This document shows, piece after piece, positions 12,001 through 22,384 of a DNA stretch of 64,000 nt (positions are counted from its first letter, which is position 1; every line of letters begins with the position of its first letter). Under the pieces are notes generated by a model, which saw only the letters and a list, made by a program, of their open reading frames with translations, made no database searches and was not told the origin of the DNA. The DNA is from Macrostomum hystrix (taxonomy: Eukaryota > Platyhelminthes > Macrostomidae). Location of the stretch: the NCBI GenBank assembly GCA_950097015.1, contig CATNEN010000041.1:2583501-2647500 (forward strand), given 5' to 3'. The position numbers and the translations under genes are program-made.

Positions 12001-12501
12001 CTTGCCCTTGTTTCTGAAAGCAGTGGATGCCAATAAATACCTGATCTCACTGAGCTCATGCATCACCTGATATCATGCACACAGATCCTTGCATCACCTG
12101 ATATCATGCACAAAGACCCTTGCATCACCTGATATCATGCACAAAGACCCTTGCATCACCTGATATCATGCACAAAGACCCTTGCATCACCTGATATCAT
12201 GCACAAAAACCCTTGCATCACCTGATATCATGCACACAGACCCTTGCATCACCTGATATCATGCACAAAAACCCTTGCATCACCTGATATCATGCACACA
12301 GACCCTTGCATCACCTGATATCATGCACACAGACCCTTGCATCACCTGATATCATGCACACAGACCCTTGCATCACCTGATATCATGCACACAGACCCTT
12401 GCATCACCTGATATCATGCACACAGACCCTTGCATCACCTGATATCATGCACACAGACCCTTGCATCACCTGATATCATGCACAAAAACCCTTGCATCAC
12501 C
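6060..12501 (-). CDS. GLG1: Golgi apparatus protein 1 (cysteine-rich FGF receptor / E-selectin ligand 1)
   Basis: Type I membrane protein of the Golgi that binds FGFs and other ligands through many Cys-rich GLG1 repeats. Exons on the minus strand: 11392-12013, 10188-10646, 9285-9506, 8670-9007, 8197-8516, 7364-8054 and 6060-6816, plus a probable upstream exon ending at 12501. All joins are in phase. The seven main exons encode about 1,135 residues, close to the roughly 1,180 of the vertebrate protein. Repeats show the typical spaced Cys pattern, for example ACQDDLEKHRCDLG and SCLRERMHDDDFDKRC. The last exon ends in one membrane helix (LLVGLLLVLGLLVVGVC) and a short basic tail, GRVTKRVRVDMKNR, very like the vertebrate GLG1 tail. 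The N-terminus is unresolved: the exon ending at 12501 joins in phase and is Ala-rich, but I found no Met or signal peptide. Confidence 0.92.
6832..7345. repeat. 20-bp minisatellite filling the last GLG1 intron
   Basis: About 25 copies of AGTGACACAGGGTTCAGCGG, with T/A and G/A variants at two positions, occupy nearly the whole intron 6817-7363 between the last two GLG1 exons. The donor (GTGAGC at 7363) lies just outside the array. The apparent Cys/Ser/Leu-rich reading frame through it is a by-product of the repeat. Confidence 0.9.
9046..9265. repeat. 20-bp minisatellite in a GLG1 intron
   Basis: About eleven copies of CACTTCCTTCCGATGCAACC, drifting to CCTATGCCACC towards the right end, fill the intron 9010-9284. 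The drift runs in one direction along the array, as expected if the array grew from one side. Confidence 0.88.
9600..10160. repeat. 42-bp minisatellite in a GLG1 intron
   Basis: About thirteen copies of a 42/43-bp unit starting GATAATCCCTGGATTGAATG fill the intron 9507-10187. Variant units (GATTGAATG, GATTTAATG and GGTCTGAAAG) recur in an ordered block that appears twice between about 9925 and 10120, indicating duplication of multi-unit blocks. Confidence 0.88.
10785..11345 (-). repeat. 31-bp GT...AG minisatellite in GLG1 intron 2
   Basis: About 18 copies of a unit that on the gene strand starts GTAAAATC and ends AATAGAAACAG, so each junction reads CAG|GTAAAA. Units on the right (about 11190-11340) are a diverged subtype with GGATTCCAGTAATGGAACAG-like sequence. 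The whole array lies in the intron 10647-11391, whose true donor is GTGAGT at 11391. Confidence 0.9.
12056..12500 (-). repeat. 31-bp GT...AG minisatellite in GLG1 intron 1, abutting the donor
   Basis: About 14 copies of a unit that on the gene strand starts GTGATGCAAGGGT and ends GCATGATATCAG. The upstream exon ends AAAATCAG|GTGATGCAAGGG at 12501/12500, so the unit repeats the end of the exon and the donor site. Units differ mainly by CACACAGA versus CACAAAAA or CACAAAGA. Confidence 0.9.
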
Positions 12502-13092
12502 TGATTTTAACTCGATTCGCGGGTGCCAGAATGGCATTCAAATTTTTTAAATTTGCCAGTTGTGGAGGCCGCGTCAATGCAGCAGCTGCTGCAGCCAGCG
12601 CCTTATCAGGGCGTCGGACGCCATTAGCGACATCCACAACGTCTTCTTCGTCGCCAATTGGCGGAGCACCTAGTTTTGTTCGCAGGGGTTCAAGAAGGTC
12701 CAGTTTAAGCAAGTGCAGTGCAATGATCAGTAAAGAGCTTGACAGCTTGAGATTAATGACAAACCAACCATCTTGGACCAGCTACCCAGACTTTGCTAAT
12801 AAGCTTATTGTAGAATTCATCTTTCTGCTTTTCTTGCTTTTCACAAAACCGAGCTTTTCAACCTTTTTGTCACAAAGAAGTTTAAAGGGCAATTAACTAA
12901 CTAGACTTACCATTATACTGGTATGATAACATTTTAGCTTTCAATCATGCCATCTCATTACTACCCTCAATAGTTTGATTATTTTTCCTTAGCTATTAAA
13001 CAATTTATGATTCTCAAAACATACGCATAAATCTTTTCTGCTAGGCATATATTTATAGTTTTTACTAAATGCTAAGTATGATACTAGATAAA

Positions 13093-13303
13093 ACTAGATG
13101 GTAGAGGTTGTAGCCTCGCGACTTGAAGGTCGGGGGTTTCGATTCCCGACTCCACTGTAACAATTTGTGCCCTTTAGCAAGACACTTAACTCCATGGACT
13201 GAACAGCTGTATGCAGCCTTCAGATGTGCTATGCAATAGCTGCAGCTGTGCTGTTGGCTGCACATCTGGCCCAATTGGGGGCAGGTGTAATCAATTCAAT
13301 GAG
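13093..13303 (+). mobile_element. tRNA-derived SINE, family B, internally deleted copy
   Basis: The head has GGTTTCGATTCCCGACTCC (B-box-like), followed by TTTAGCAAGACACTTAACTC. It then jumps to CCATGGACTGAACAGCTG and ends with CACATCTGGCCCAATTGG and GGTGTAATCAATTCA. Compared with the longer copy at 41100 it lacks the central block. Members share the 3' end, which is diagnostic for the family. Confidence 0.8.
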
Positions 13304-15499
13304 ATAGTACTAAGCATACAATATAGTAGTTCTTAAAAATATGCAATTAGCTACCTTTTTAGAATTGAAAATGTTTCACTTATTATACCTAGTTACTTAG
13401 AAGAATATAAGTAAGTGTTATATGAGGTTAAAAAAATTAAAAAATTTTCAAAATGAGCTAATTTTAACTCAACATTAATTCATTAAGTCAATTCATTCAA
13501 TCATTAGCAATCGATCTCACAAATTCATAAAGTCTTATGAAAAAAAACAACTCAGTTATCATAGTGGTATGCTCAGATGCTATAGTAGTGTTCTACTCTG
13601 AATCATCTAACTCTCCCTGTCCCTTTTTATATTTTATTTTTACCTTTTTATATTTTACCTATCTTCTACATCTTAGGCATAGCCATGCTACACTGCCTTG
13701 TCCACTGCAAATCGGCAATTGAAATAACTCCATACAATGACAGTAATTTCAAAACTTGCTAAAGTTTTATTTTCACCTGTTACTATGTGTGAAGGTCATT
13801 ATCTTTTATAAAATAATTAAATGAGCACAACTAGAAGATTGCTGAAAAATCAAATGCCTTTAGAAAGAGGCAACTACCAATACTAACAATAGTCTTAAAT
13901 GAAGAAATATAGTTTCTTAAAGTCTAATTCATGCAACTGGCTATACATAAAAGATTAAATAAATCAATACTTCTAAGAGTTCTTTCAATAAAAAAGAACT
14001 ATTTTTTATAAAGACATTGCTATAGACCAAAGTTATCTAGGCTTCTTAATAAAAGCTGAATTCAGAATAGCACTAGAAAGAGTACAGGAAATGGACAGAA
14101 AATATTTAATTTCAAATTAAAAAACAAAGCTACAAACAAGGACAACAATAAAAAATGATAGCTTTAAACATTTCTTACACAATGAATTGCCAAAAAGTTG
14201 GACAACAACCACGTAGATAATAAAACTTAACTGAAGTTTATGCATTGCTTTTATGTTGCCGAAAATGGCTTATGATCTTTTAGTATAAGGATAATAAGGG
14301 GCAAAAAAACTTGTAGGAAAATAAAGAAACACTAACTATAACGTTCAGGTGCTTTTTCACTAGAAGCTTTAAGCTAAAATGAATAAAAGACTAGCTAACG
14401 AAGTGTAAAAAACTTGTGAAATTTTTAAGCTGAGTAAATTAATACGGCTGTGATAAGTCCTACTAAGAATTAAGATTGTGCGGTTTAATATACGCTAGCT
14501 TCTTGTTTGTGTTCCTGTTGAATTTAGGTTCACCAGGGCCTATTAAATAAACACACACCAATACAAAAATCTAAGGAATTAATATTTACTATTTTACTGG
14601 ATTTGTAAGTTTTCCATGACGCAAATAAAAATGTTTCAAATTATAACAAACCTTTTAGCTTGAATACATAAAATAGTTCATACAGGTGCTTTTACTTGCA
14701 GTAAGAACAGTATATGTTTGTATTAATGCAATATTAGTAGCAGTTTAGAGCTTGATTTCCCACAATTCTGAACTTGCATCCACGGCAGTAATAAAGGTTG
14801 GAGTTGAACATTTTTACGTCAAAATGACAATTTGACAATTTTTTCATATTTACAAACTGGCCGTCGACAAATTATACCCGATTCACTTTTTATTTAACGT
14901 CGATTAATTGCAGCAGAGATGTAGTAAAAGCCTTTCTAGGTGGTAAACATTGAATATTTAGTTATATAATGCTAGTGGTCCTTGCTTATTTCCTTTTCCT
15001 CGCACAACCACTCTGATAAATAGCATTTAGAAGTTTTTTAGTTATTTATATGAATTTCTTTAGTATAGTTATTTATTTAGTGATAGAAACAACATACGTA
15101 TCTACGTTTTTTACCAAAATAACGTATTTAAAAGATTCGATCTAGGAAAGTTTTTTTATTAAAAAACCTAATTGTTTAATTAATTCTGTAATGACGAAAA
15201 CCAAAAAGTAAAGACAAGAAACTAATGGCGTAGCCAAGAATTTTGTCTAGAGTACGTGAGATGAGCGCGGATGAGAGCAACGCTTTTATAACCCATTATA
15301 TTTGGCTTCAGCCGATACGCAGAGCCAGAAGCGATATAACACTCTGGCTCTGGCTTTGAGAGAGAGCATGAGAATATTGGTAGCATGAGAGAGAGAACGT
15401 ATAGCTGTATACCTAGACTGGTGTACACAATTGTGCTACACATTACATAGGGGCCGCGCATTTTGGTGGTGCTGCACTACTAGAGGATCGCCACTATAC

Positions 15500-15665
15500 C
15501 ACACGGGGGTGCCAAGCTACTGCACATGGTGGCGCCACTATATCACGGGTGCGCCACAACAACATGGGGGTGCCACTACCAAAAGAGGGCACCAATACCA
15601 CATGGGAGCGCCACTATCACGAGTGCGCCAAAACCACATGGGTGCGCCACTATCAAGGGGTGCAC
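15500..15665. repeat. Degenerate short tandem repeat (GCGCCACTA type)
   Basis: Imperfect copies of a roughly 20-25 bp motif with ACATGGGGGTGCCACTA and variants such as GGGAGCGCCACTATCAC. The spacing is irregular. It lies in the AT-rich spacer and overlaps no gene. Confidence 0.6.
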
Positions 15666-16392
15666 TTGCTCACAATAGCTCCTTAATGTAATATAGCGAT
15701 TTGTACAGCTTGCAGCTTGCAGTTTGCAGCTGAGTTGGATATGCTATAGCTATAGTCAGTAATTTTTATAAAGTAAATAAAATATGACTTGCAAATAACA
15801 AAATAATCATATATATACATAGAAAAAAGATATCCAGCGTTTAGTTTGGTTAGTTTTATTTTGCATGCCAAGAAACGTACGTACTGCGTGAACGCAGCCA
15901 GATTTTGAAATTCATTTTTCTTGTCGTTTTCCGAGAAACTTAATAGCTTTATCATGACAATTTGTGATTGGCTACATTATGAATAATAAATATTGATCCC
16001 TATTAAAATTTTTGACAATGGTTTTAATTTAATTAAATTTAATTTAATCTACCCTCTTAAGAGTATAAATAGAATATAATTAAGCTATAATCAAAGTATT
16101 ACATTTCAAGCATATGAAGCATATTAGATGCAATATATATATACCACTGTACACAGATGGTACATCAGATGGTACACAGATGGTACACAGATGGTACACA
16201 GATAGTACATAGATGGTATCTGTGAGATTATAACCGTGTATTCAAATTCAATGCAAGCATTCTGTGCATGTATTGAAGGCGAAAATATGCTCAGCTTAAA
16301 GTAGTATTTATTAAGTTTCTACTATCGAAACTTAACTAGATCAAATTGGGTCTATTTTTCACTGCATTGTTAGTTTTGCTACTGTGTGTAGC

Positions 16393-19300
16393 ATGACCGG
16401 GCTTAATATTGAGTTTTCAAAGTATAGTGCATGCATTATTCAACTGAGACGAATATACAAAGAAACTGATATAGCTTTTAAGGATGCATCAATCACACCA
16501 ACAACAAAAGATCATACTTGGACATCATTATCAGGTATAATTTTTTTGACTAATCATTTGTGAGCTTTTATTTTTATTCACCCATGTTTTGAAGTCAAAT
16601 TATTACTTTTCTAGCTATAGTTTTTCTGATTGATCTCCACTTTAAAGTATGGGACTTTTAGTAAGAGTCCTGTGTTTTTATTGACCAAAGAAGAAATGTG
16701 TTACAAAGGTTATATTTAAATTATAAATCATTTTGTAAGAATATTAAATGTAAGTTTTAAAAATGTATTACTATAATATAAATTTGAATTTTTATCTGAA
16801 TTTCAAAGTATTGCTTAAAAAACAAGCTTCATAGTAGCTAGAGCAATAGCCAATGTCAAATATAATACAGATAGCAGTATAGCTAACAAATCATTTTCTA
16901 TGACTACCAATACACACCAATACAATACATACCAATTTTTTATGTTATTATTTGTTTCTTGCCTTAACAAAAAAAATTCAGTAATAAATTGTGTAAAATT
17001 GAATTAGGTCCTGTCCTGAGTTGTGACTAGCTCAGTGTTCTAGTTCAGTTCTATCCAGTTAAACCAATTTTATAACTTTGCTTTGAGCCTCAGCAAAATC
17101 CCAGCCTGCCACCCCATCTACCTCACCAAGAGCGGCACACTCGCGAGGTTGCTGCCCACCTGGACCCCTTAGTCGAGGCGCAGCTTCAAATGCTCCTACA
17201 GCAACCGCCTGTCCTGATGGTGCTGGGCCGAAGCCGACGGGCGCGAGCTCTGCTGGCCAATCACCTGCTGCACTGCCGCCTTCTCCCCCTGCCACCGACC
17301 GGTAACCTATGAGTGACTGCTTTCTAAGCACTTTTGAGCAGACACCAGGCACTAAAAAATAACCCCTTGGCCCACCGGCCACCTTCAGATGACAGCGAAG
17401 ACGCTAGCGCCTCCTGGCGCCCCGTTCGGCTGCGCTTCTCCGCCGCTGCGTCCACCGCAGCCACCGTCGTGACGCTTAACGAAAGCGATCTTCGACCGCT
17501 GTCGGATGACGCTGCCGCAGAGCTGGAGGTTCCGCTGAATCACCCGCTGCTGCGGGACGGCGCCGACCTGCTGGTTGCCGACGCCAGACCCTCCGAATTT
17601 TCCTCGCCTTTGATCTGCCTGTACGCCCTGCCGCGCAGTCGCTGCCTGACCCCGGTCGAGGCGCGCGACCTTCAGCGCCTGCACTCAGCATCGGCCGCCG
17701 GCCCCTGCTGTCCAGTTTTGTTCGCTCGACCACCTGCCGAATCGTCGGGCTCGGATGCTCCAGCTGCGGCGTCGACCAAGTCGCCGACATCCAATCGCCT
17801 GTGTGATCAGCTGAGTGAGCTCGGCTTCCTGCGGTCTGAGGATGCCGCCGCAGCAGAAGACGAAGATGTCGAAACGTCGGGTGCCACTGCGGCCTCCGAG
17901 CTGTTGGACGACTTCCAGGCCGGCTGGCCCCGCGTGGTCGCCTTCGTCCGTCGGGCTCTGCAGCGGATTCTGGTGCGGGTAGCTGCCCTGCTGAATGAGA
18001 GCCACTGCGCCGTGCTTAACAGCTTCATCCTGCTGGCATTCGACTTGTCCCGGTGGGTCAGGCTGCAGCTCCGCCAAGCTAATTTCTGTATTTACTTGCC
18101 TATCCGTGGTGAGTCTTCATAATCTGCTTCAACTTTCTCCCCAATTCCTGTCCGCAGCGACCTAATGGTGACGCCCCAGAAGGTGCAGTTCGCCCGCCGC
18201 CAGGAACAGCAACTGTTTAACTTGCTGTGTGAGGTGGCGGACAGCAAGCAGGAGGAGATGCGGCAGCTCGTAGCAGCCACCCTCGCCAGTATGCGCGACA
18301 GCCTTCTGAGCGACGCCGCCGAGTACCAGTTCTCAGGCGGCGGCAACGGCGCCGGAGCCACCGACGGCGACTGCAAGCGATGCGCCGGCGAGATTCGCGA
18401 CCTGGTGATGTCGCGGCTGGGCGCGGCCATCGGGGAGCAGCTGGTGCAGTCGGTCAGCCTGTTCCGCGACGCCTACGCGGGCACCCTTAGCCGCTGCCTA
18501 GAGGGCCTAGAGGAGGGCGGTGACGCTGAGGCCACAGCGGGCGGCGGCGGCGACTGCAGCGCTACGGAGGCTCTGCGGCGAATCGTCAGTGCCGCCTACC
18601 AGGTGGAGGTGACTGCCAGGTCGGGCTCCTCTTATGCGCGCTCGCTTCGTGACCTGCTGTGGGAGGTGAGCGATCTGAGATCTGCAATCTGAGAGCTCTC
18701 GCTGCCAATTTGATGCTCACTAGAGAGCTCTCGCTGCCAGTGTGATGCTCACTAGAGAGCTCTCGCTGCCAGTGTGATGCTCACTAGAGAGCTCTCGCTG
18801 CCAGTGTGATGCTCACTAGAGAGCTCTCGCTGCCAGTGTGATGCTCACTAGAGAGCTCTCGCTGCCAGTGTGTGCTCACTAGAGAGCTCTCGCTGCCAGT
18901 GTGATGCTCACTAGAGAGCTCTCGCTACCAGTGTGATGCTCACTAGAGAGCTCTCGCTACCAGTTTGATGCTCACTAGAGAACTCTCGCTATCATTGTCC
19001 ACAATGCATTACACCAATGCAATAGCATTTTGATTGCGTACTATTGTAATTTCCCGTGCTCGAAATATCCCGCATCCGCTTAACTGCCCTCGGACCAACC
19101 CGCAGCTGGCTGGCGCGCTGCCCTGGTCCTCGGCGCCAAAGCTGGACGCAGACTGGCGCCGCCGCGTAGCCTCGGACATGCTGGACGGGCTGTCCGACCA
19201 CCGGCTGGCCAGGCACATGTGCGCCCAGCTGTCCGAGCGAATTCGAGCCGCGCACGAAACATTCCTCGTTGCGATGCGCCGCCTGGAGGAGCGGGCGGCT

Positions 19301-21525
19301 GCGCGCACTCGCGCCTGCGAGGAGCAGCGGGACCTCATCCGCGTGCGACATGCGCCCCGCATCGCCCGGCTGGCACTGGAGTCCGCCTCCATCCGGGACA
19401 TGATCCTCTACGGTGCGCCAAGCAGAATCATCCCCTGCTGTTTACCCAGGATAAATCCCCCCAGAACTGGCCACCCATGAGAAATCATTTTAAACGACTT
19501 ACCACTGAGAAGAATTTTCTCATTTTCTCGCCGCTCCCCTTTGATACAGCATGGGATTACCGGACATGGCCTTTCCCTGTTCTCCTATTTCCATTCGGTA
19601 CAGGCATGCCGCAGTTCTCCCGCGAGATCGGTCGCGGGCAGTACGGCATCGTTTACTCCTGCGACTCCTGGGGCGGCCGCGGTCCGGTGGCCATCAAGTC
19701 CGTTGTGCCGCCGGATGACAAGCACTGGAACGACCTGGCTTTGGAGTTCTACTATACCAAGTAAGCACTGCTCAGCCTGATTCTCAGCTAGAAACTTCAG
19801 GGAAGTGAAACTTCAGGGAAGTGAATCTTCAGGGAAGTGAATCTTCAGGGAAGTGAATCTTCAGGGAAGTGAAACTTCAGGGAAGTGAATCTTCAGGGAA
19901 GTGAAACTTCAGGGAAGTGAAACTTCAGGGAAGTGAATCTTCAGGGAAGTGAAACTTCAGGGAAGTGAATCTTCAGGGAAGTGAAACTTCAGGGAAGTGA
20001 AACTTCAGGGAAATGAAACTTCAGGCTAGCAAGTCACCCAGCCATTGTCTCCTCCGAATGCCGGTTAAAAAACTCCCCGCTCCCTTAGGCAGCTGCCGCA
20101 GCACGATCGCATTGTGCCTGTGCTCGGAGTTGTCACCAACTACGCCTACGGCTGCGGCGGCAGCGGCGGAGGAGGTGGCGGCTGCGGAGGTGGCGGCCTG
20201 ACGGACTCGGAGCTCCTATTGATCAGCTCCACTTCAGCACCGGCTGCTAACACGTCAGCTTCGCCGGAGATCCTCATCATCTCGGAGCTGATGGGCTGGG
20301 ATCTGCACCGAGCCATCCAGGCCGGCTCGCTCAGCCTCGCAGCCAGGTGAAGCCGGCAGGCGCTGGCTCCGTGACAGTCGCGCTTTCTGAATGCTTCCGC
20401 ACCAGCAGCTGCGTTCCCATCGCTTTTCCCATTGTGCCGCATCATCCCAGATCCCACTGTAGCACAGGCTTTGCTCCCGTCAATCAATCCCAGATCCCAC
20501 TGTGGCACAGGCTGTGCTGCCGTCAATCAATCCCAGATCCCACTGTGGCACAGGCTGTGCTCCCGTCAATCAATCCCAGATCCCACTGTGTTCCCCGCCC
20601 ATAGACTAATCCCGATTCTCCACTCGCGCCTCCCAGGCTGCAGGTGGCTTGCGATGTGGTGGAGGGCATCCGGTTCCTGCACAGCCGCGGTCTGGTGCAC
20701 CGTGACGTGAAGCTGAAAAATGTGCTGCTGGACAGGCGCAACCGGGCCAAGCTGACGGACCTGGGCTTCTGCAAGCCGCACGCCATGATGAGCGGCAGCA
20801 TCGTGGGTACCCCCATCCACATGCCGCCTGAGCTCTTCACCGGCCGCTACGACTCTTCGGTTAGAGCAGTGCTGTCAGGGGTGCCATTCTGTATTGTCCG
20901 TGGTGCCATTTAATTCTATCAGTTGTGCCATTCTGTGCTGTCAGTGGTGCCATTCTGTATTGTCAGGAGTGCCATTCTGTGCTGTAAGGGGTGCCATTTA
21001 GTTCTATCAGTGGTGCCATTTAGTTCTATCAGTGGTGCCATTTAGTTCTATCAGTGGTGCCATTCTGTGCTGTCAGGGGTGCCATTCTGTGCTGTCAGGG
21101 GTGCCATTCTGTGCTGTCAGGGATGCCATTCTGTGCTGTCAGGGGTGCCATTCAGTTCTGTCAGTGGCCATGCCCATCGAATCGGCTCTACCCAGGTGGA
21201 TGTGTACGCCTTCGGCATTCTGTTCTGGTACGTCTGCGCCGATACGGTCCGCCTGCCGTACAACTTCGAGCAGTGCAGCAGCCGGGATGCTCTCTGGAGC
21301 TCCGTGAAGCGCGGCATTCGCCCGGAGCGGCTGCCGGTTTTCTCCGACCAGTGCTGGGACCTCATGCGCCAGTGCTGGGACGGCCTGCCCGACCGCCGGC
21401 CCCTGCCCGGCCACCTCCTGCCCACCCTGCAGGCCCTGCTGGCCGAGGCCCAGACCGCCCCTGCCTCCGCTGCCTGCGCCACCGGCGGCCCGGCGTCAGG
21501 ACATCCCGTGAATGACCTACTTTGA
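16393..21525 (+). CDS. DSTYK: Dual serine/threonine and tyrosine protein kinase (DSTYK / dusty)
   Basis: Cytoplasmic RIP-related kinase. Exons: 16393-16534 (probable first), 17094-17301, 17389-18052, 18158-18665, 19106-19412, 19604-19760, 20089-20346, 20637-20859, 21196-21525. From 17094 on, all joins are in phase and give 884 residues; vertebrate DSTYK is about 930. The long N-terminal region matches the family ([36 protein letters not shown]). The kinase domain has a Gly loop (GRGQYGIVY), the ATP lysine in [20 protein letters not shown], catalytic [12 protein letters not shown] in place of DFG as usual for DSTYK, and [10 protein letters not shown] Gly/Cys-rich insert with a Ser/Ala/Thr stretch follows NYAYG in the N-lobe. 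Exon 1 resembles the family start ([20 protein letters not shown]), but its phase (1) does not match the next exon (0). A small exon is missing, or one boundary is wrong. Confidence 0.93.
18690..18990. repeat. 32-bp minisatellite in a DSTYK intron
   Basis: About nine copies of a 32-bp unit with GAGAGCTCTCGCTGCCAGTG and GATGCTCACTA. Each unit contains the short palindrome GAGAGCTCTC. It fills most of the intron 18666-19105 between the pre-kinase exons. Confidence 0.88.
19795..20025. repeat. 16-bp minisatellite in a DSTYK intron
   Basis: About 14 copies of AGTGAAACTTCAGGGA, mixed with a one-base variant (AATC for AAAC) in irregular order, in the intron 19761-20088. Confidence 0.88.
20443..20600. 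repeat. 43-bp tandem repeat in a DSTYK intron
   Basis: Between three and four copies of a 43-bp unit beginning TCCCAGATCCCACTGTGGCA and ending near CCCGTCAATCAA, in the intron 20347-20636. Confidence 0.85.
20868..21170. repeat. 23-bp minisatellite in the last DSTYK intron
   Basis: About twelve copies of GTGCCATTCTGTGCTGTCAG plus GGG, mixed with a TTTAGTTCTATCAGT variant clustered at about 20990-21060. The array begins nine bases after the donor (GTTAGA at 20860) and ends about 20 bases before the acceptor at 21195. Confidence 0.88.
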
Positions 21526-21655
21526 CCGTGAAGGATCTACATTGACCCGTGAATGACCTACATTGACCCCGTGACTGACCTACTTTGACCCGTGAATGAC
21601 CTACTTTGACCCATGAAAGACCTACTTTGACCCCGTGAATACATATTTTGACGCG
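21503..21655 (+). repeat. About 20-bp tandem repeat spanning the DSTYK stop codon and 3' UTR
   Basis: The last codons and stop, CCCGTGAATGACCTACTTTGA, are followed by about six imperfect copies of the same block. The true C-terminus ends VNDLL and the repeats continue into the 3' UTR. Confidence 0.85.
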
Positions 21656-22083
21656 TGTAAATCTGTCGTGACTCACCTGACAAGTGAACTGTTAGCGGTA
21701 ATCCCTTCATCCTGCAGCTGACCCTATATGTTTTGCGCATCTTTACTTCTTCGTCTTTCCTTAACAAACTGAGGCCTCGCGAAGCTCCCGGCGACATTCT
21801 TGTGGCCTCCAGCAAGATCAGGCGCTAACACCGTTGAGTTCCTGGCCCATCGGATGTGAGCTGTCTGCTGGAGTTGCAAGAGTGCTGACAAAAGTAGTAT
21901 CTTTCTTAATAATTTGTAAACGAGTTATTTATTCAGTATTCCGGTTCGTGTATGCAGTCCAACAGATTTTATATATCACTATCGAATTGGCTAAATATAT
22001 TAAATTGATTCACTTCCAGTTTACGATTGTTTATTGTGTTCAAGTGCCTCTTTTTAGGGCTGGTAACGTATAGGCGACTATAG

Positions 22084-22370
22084 GAGGTGAGTGGCAAAGC
22101 GGTCTAATGCCTGTTGCACCAAGGTCCCTGAGTTCGATTCCTAGGAGAGGCCACAGGCGCGGAGAGATGAGTTTGGGGGCTTGTCATGCAATCAACTCCC
22201 TCAAGGGCCAACTTCCAAGGCAGTGAAAGAGCCTCACGAAAAAATTGAGGGCAGATGTACACCGCTGTGGACTGCGTACAGAATCCCTGTGCGTGTCTGC
22301 TCAGGAGTCAAACAGGAGTGCTGAGGAGTGAAAATGTCTAATTGTTTGCCCACAGCCCTCCAGCAAATAT
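22084..22370 (+). mobile_element. tRNA-derived SINE, family A, diverged copy
   Basis: The head is GGAGGTGAGTGGCAAAGCGG (A-box-like), with GAGTTCGATTCCTAGG as B-box. The body has GAGGGCAGATGTACACC and GCTCAGGAGTCAAAC, and then CCCACAGCCCTCCAGCAA. It is more diverged than the 59-kb copy, and the (ATT)n tail is lost. It lies downstream of DSTYK. Confidence 0.8.
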
Positions 22371-22384
22371 GAATGCTTGTACAG

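Larger units (their letters stand above)
12610..16392. other. AT-rich spacer between GLG1 and DSTYK
   Basis: No exon could be supported apart from the probable GLG1 exon at its left edge. It contains a family B SINE near 13093, a degenerate GCGCCACTA-type tandem repeat at about 15500-15665, and a short ACAGATGGTACA repeat near 16150-16210. The first GLG1 exon with a signal peptide may hide here. It also carries the 5' side of DSTYK, which starts at 16393. Confidence 0.55.
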
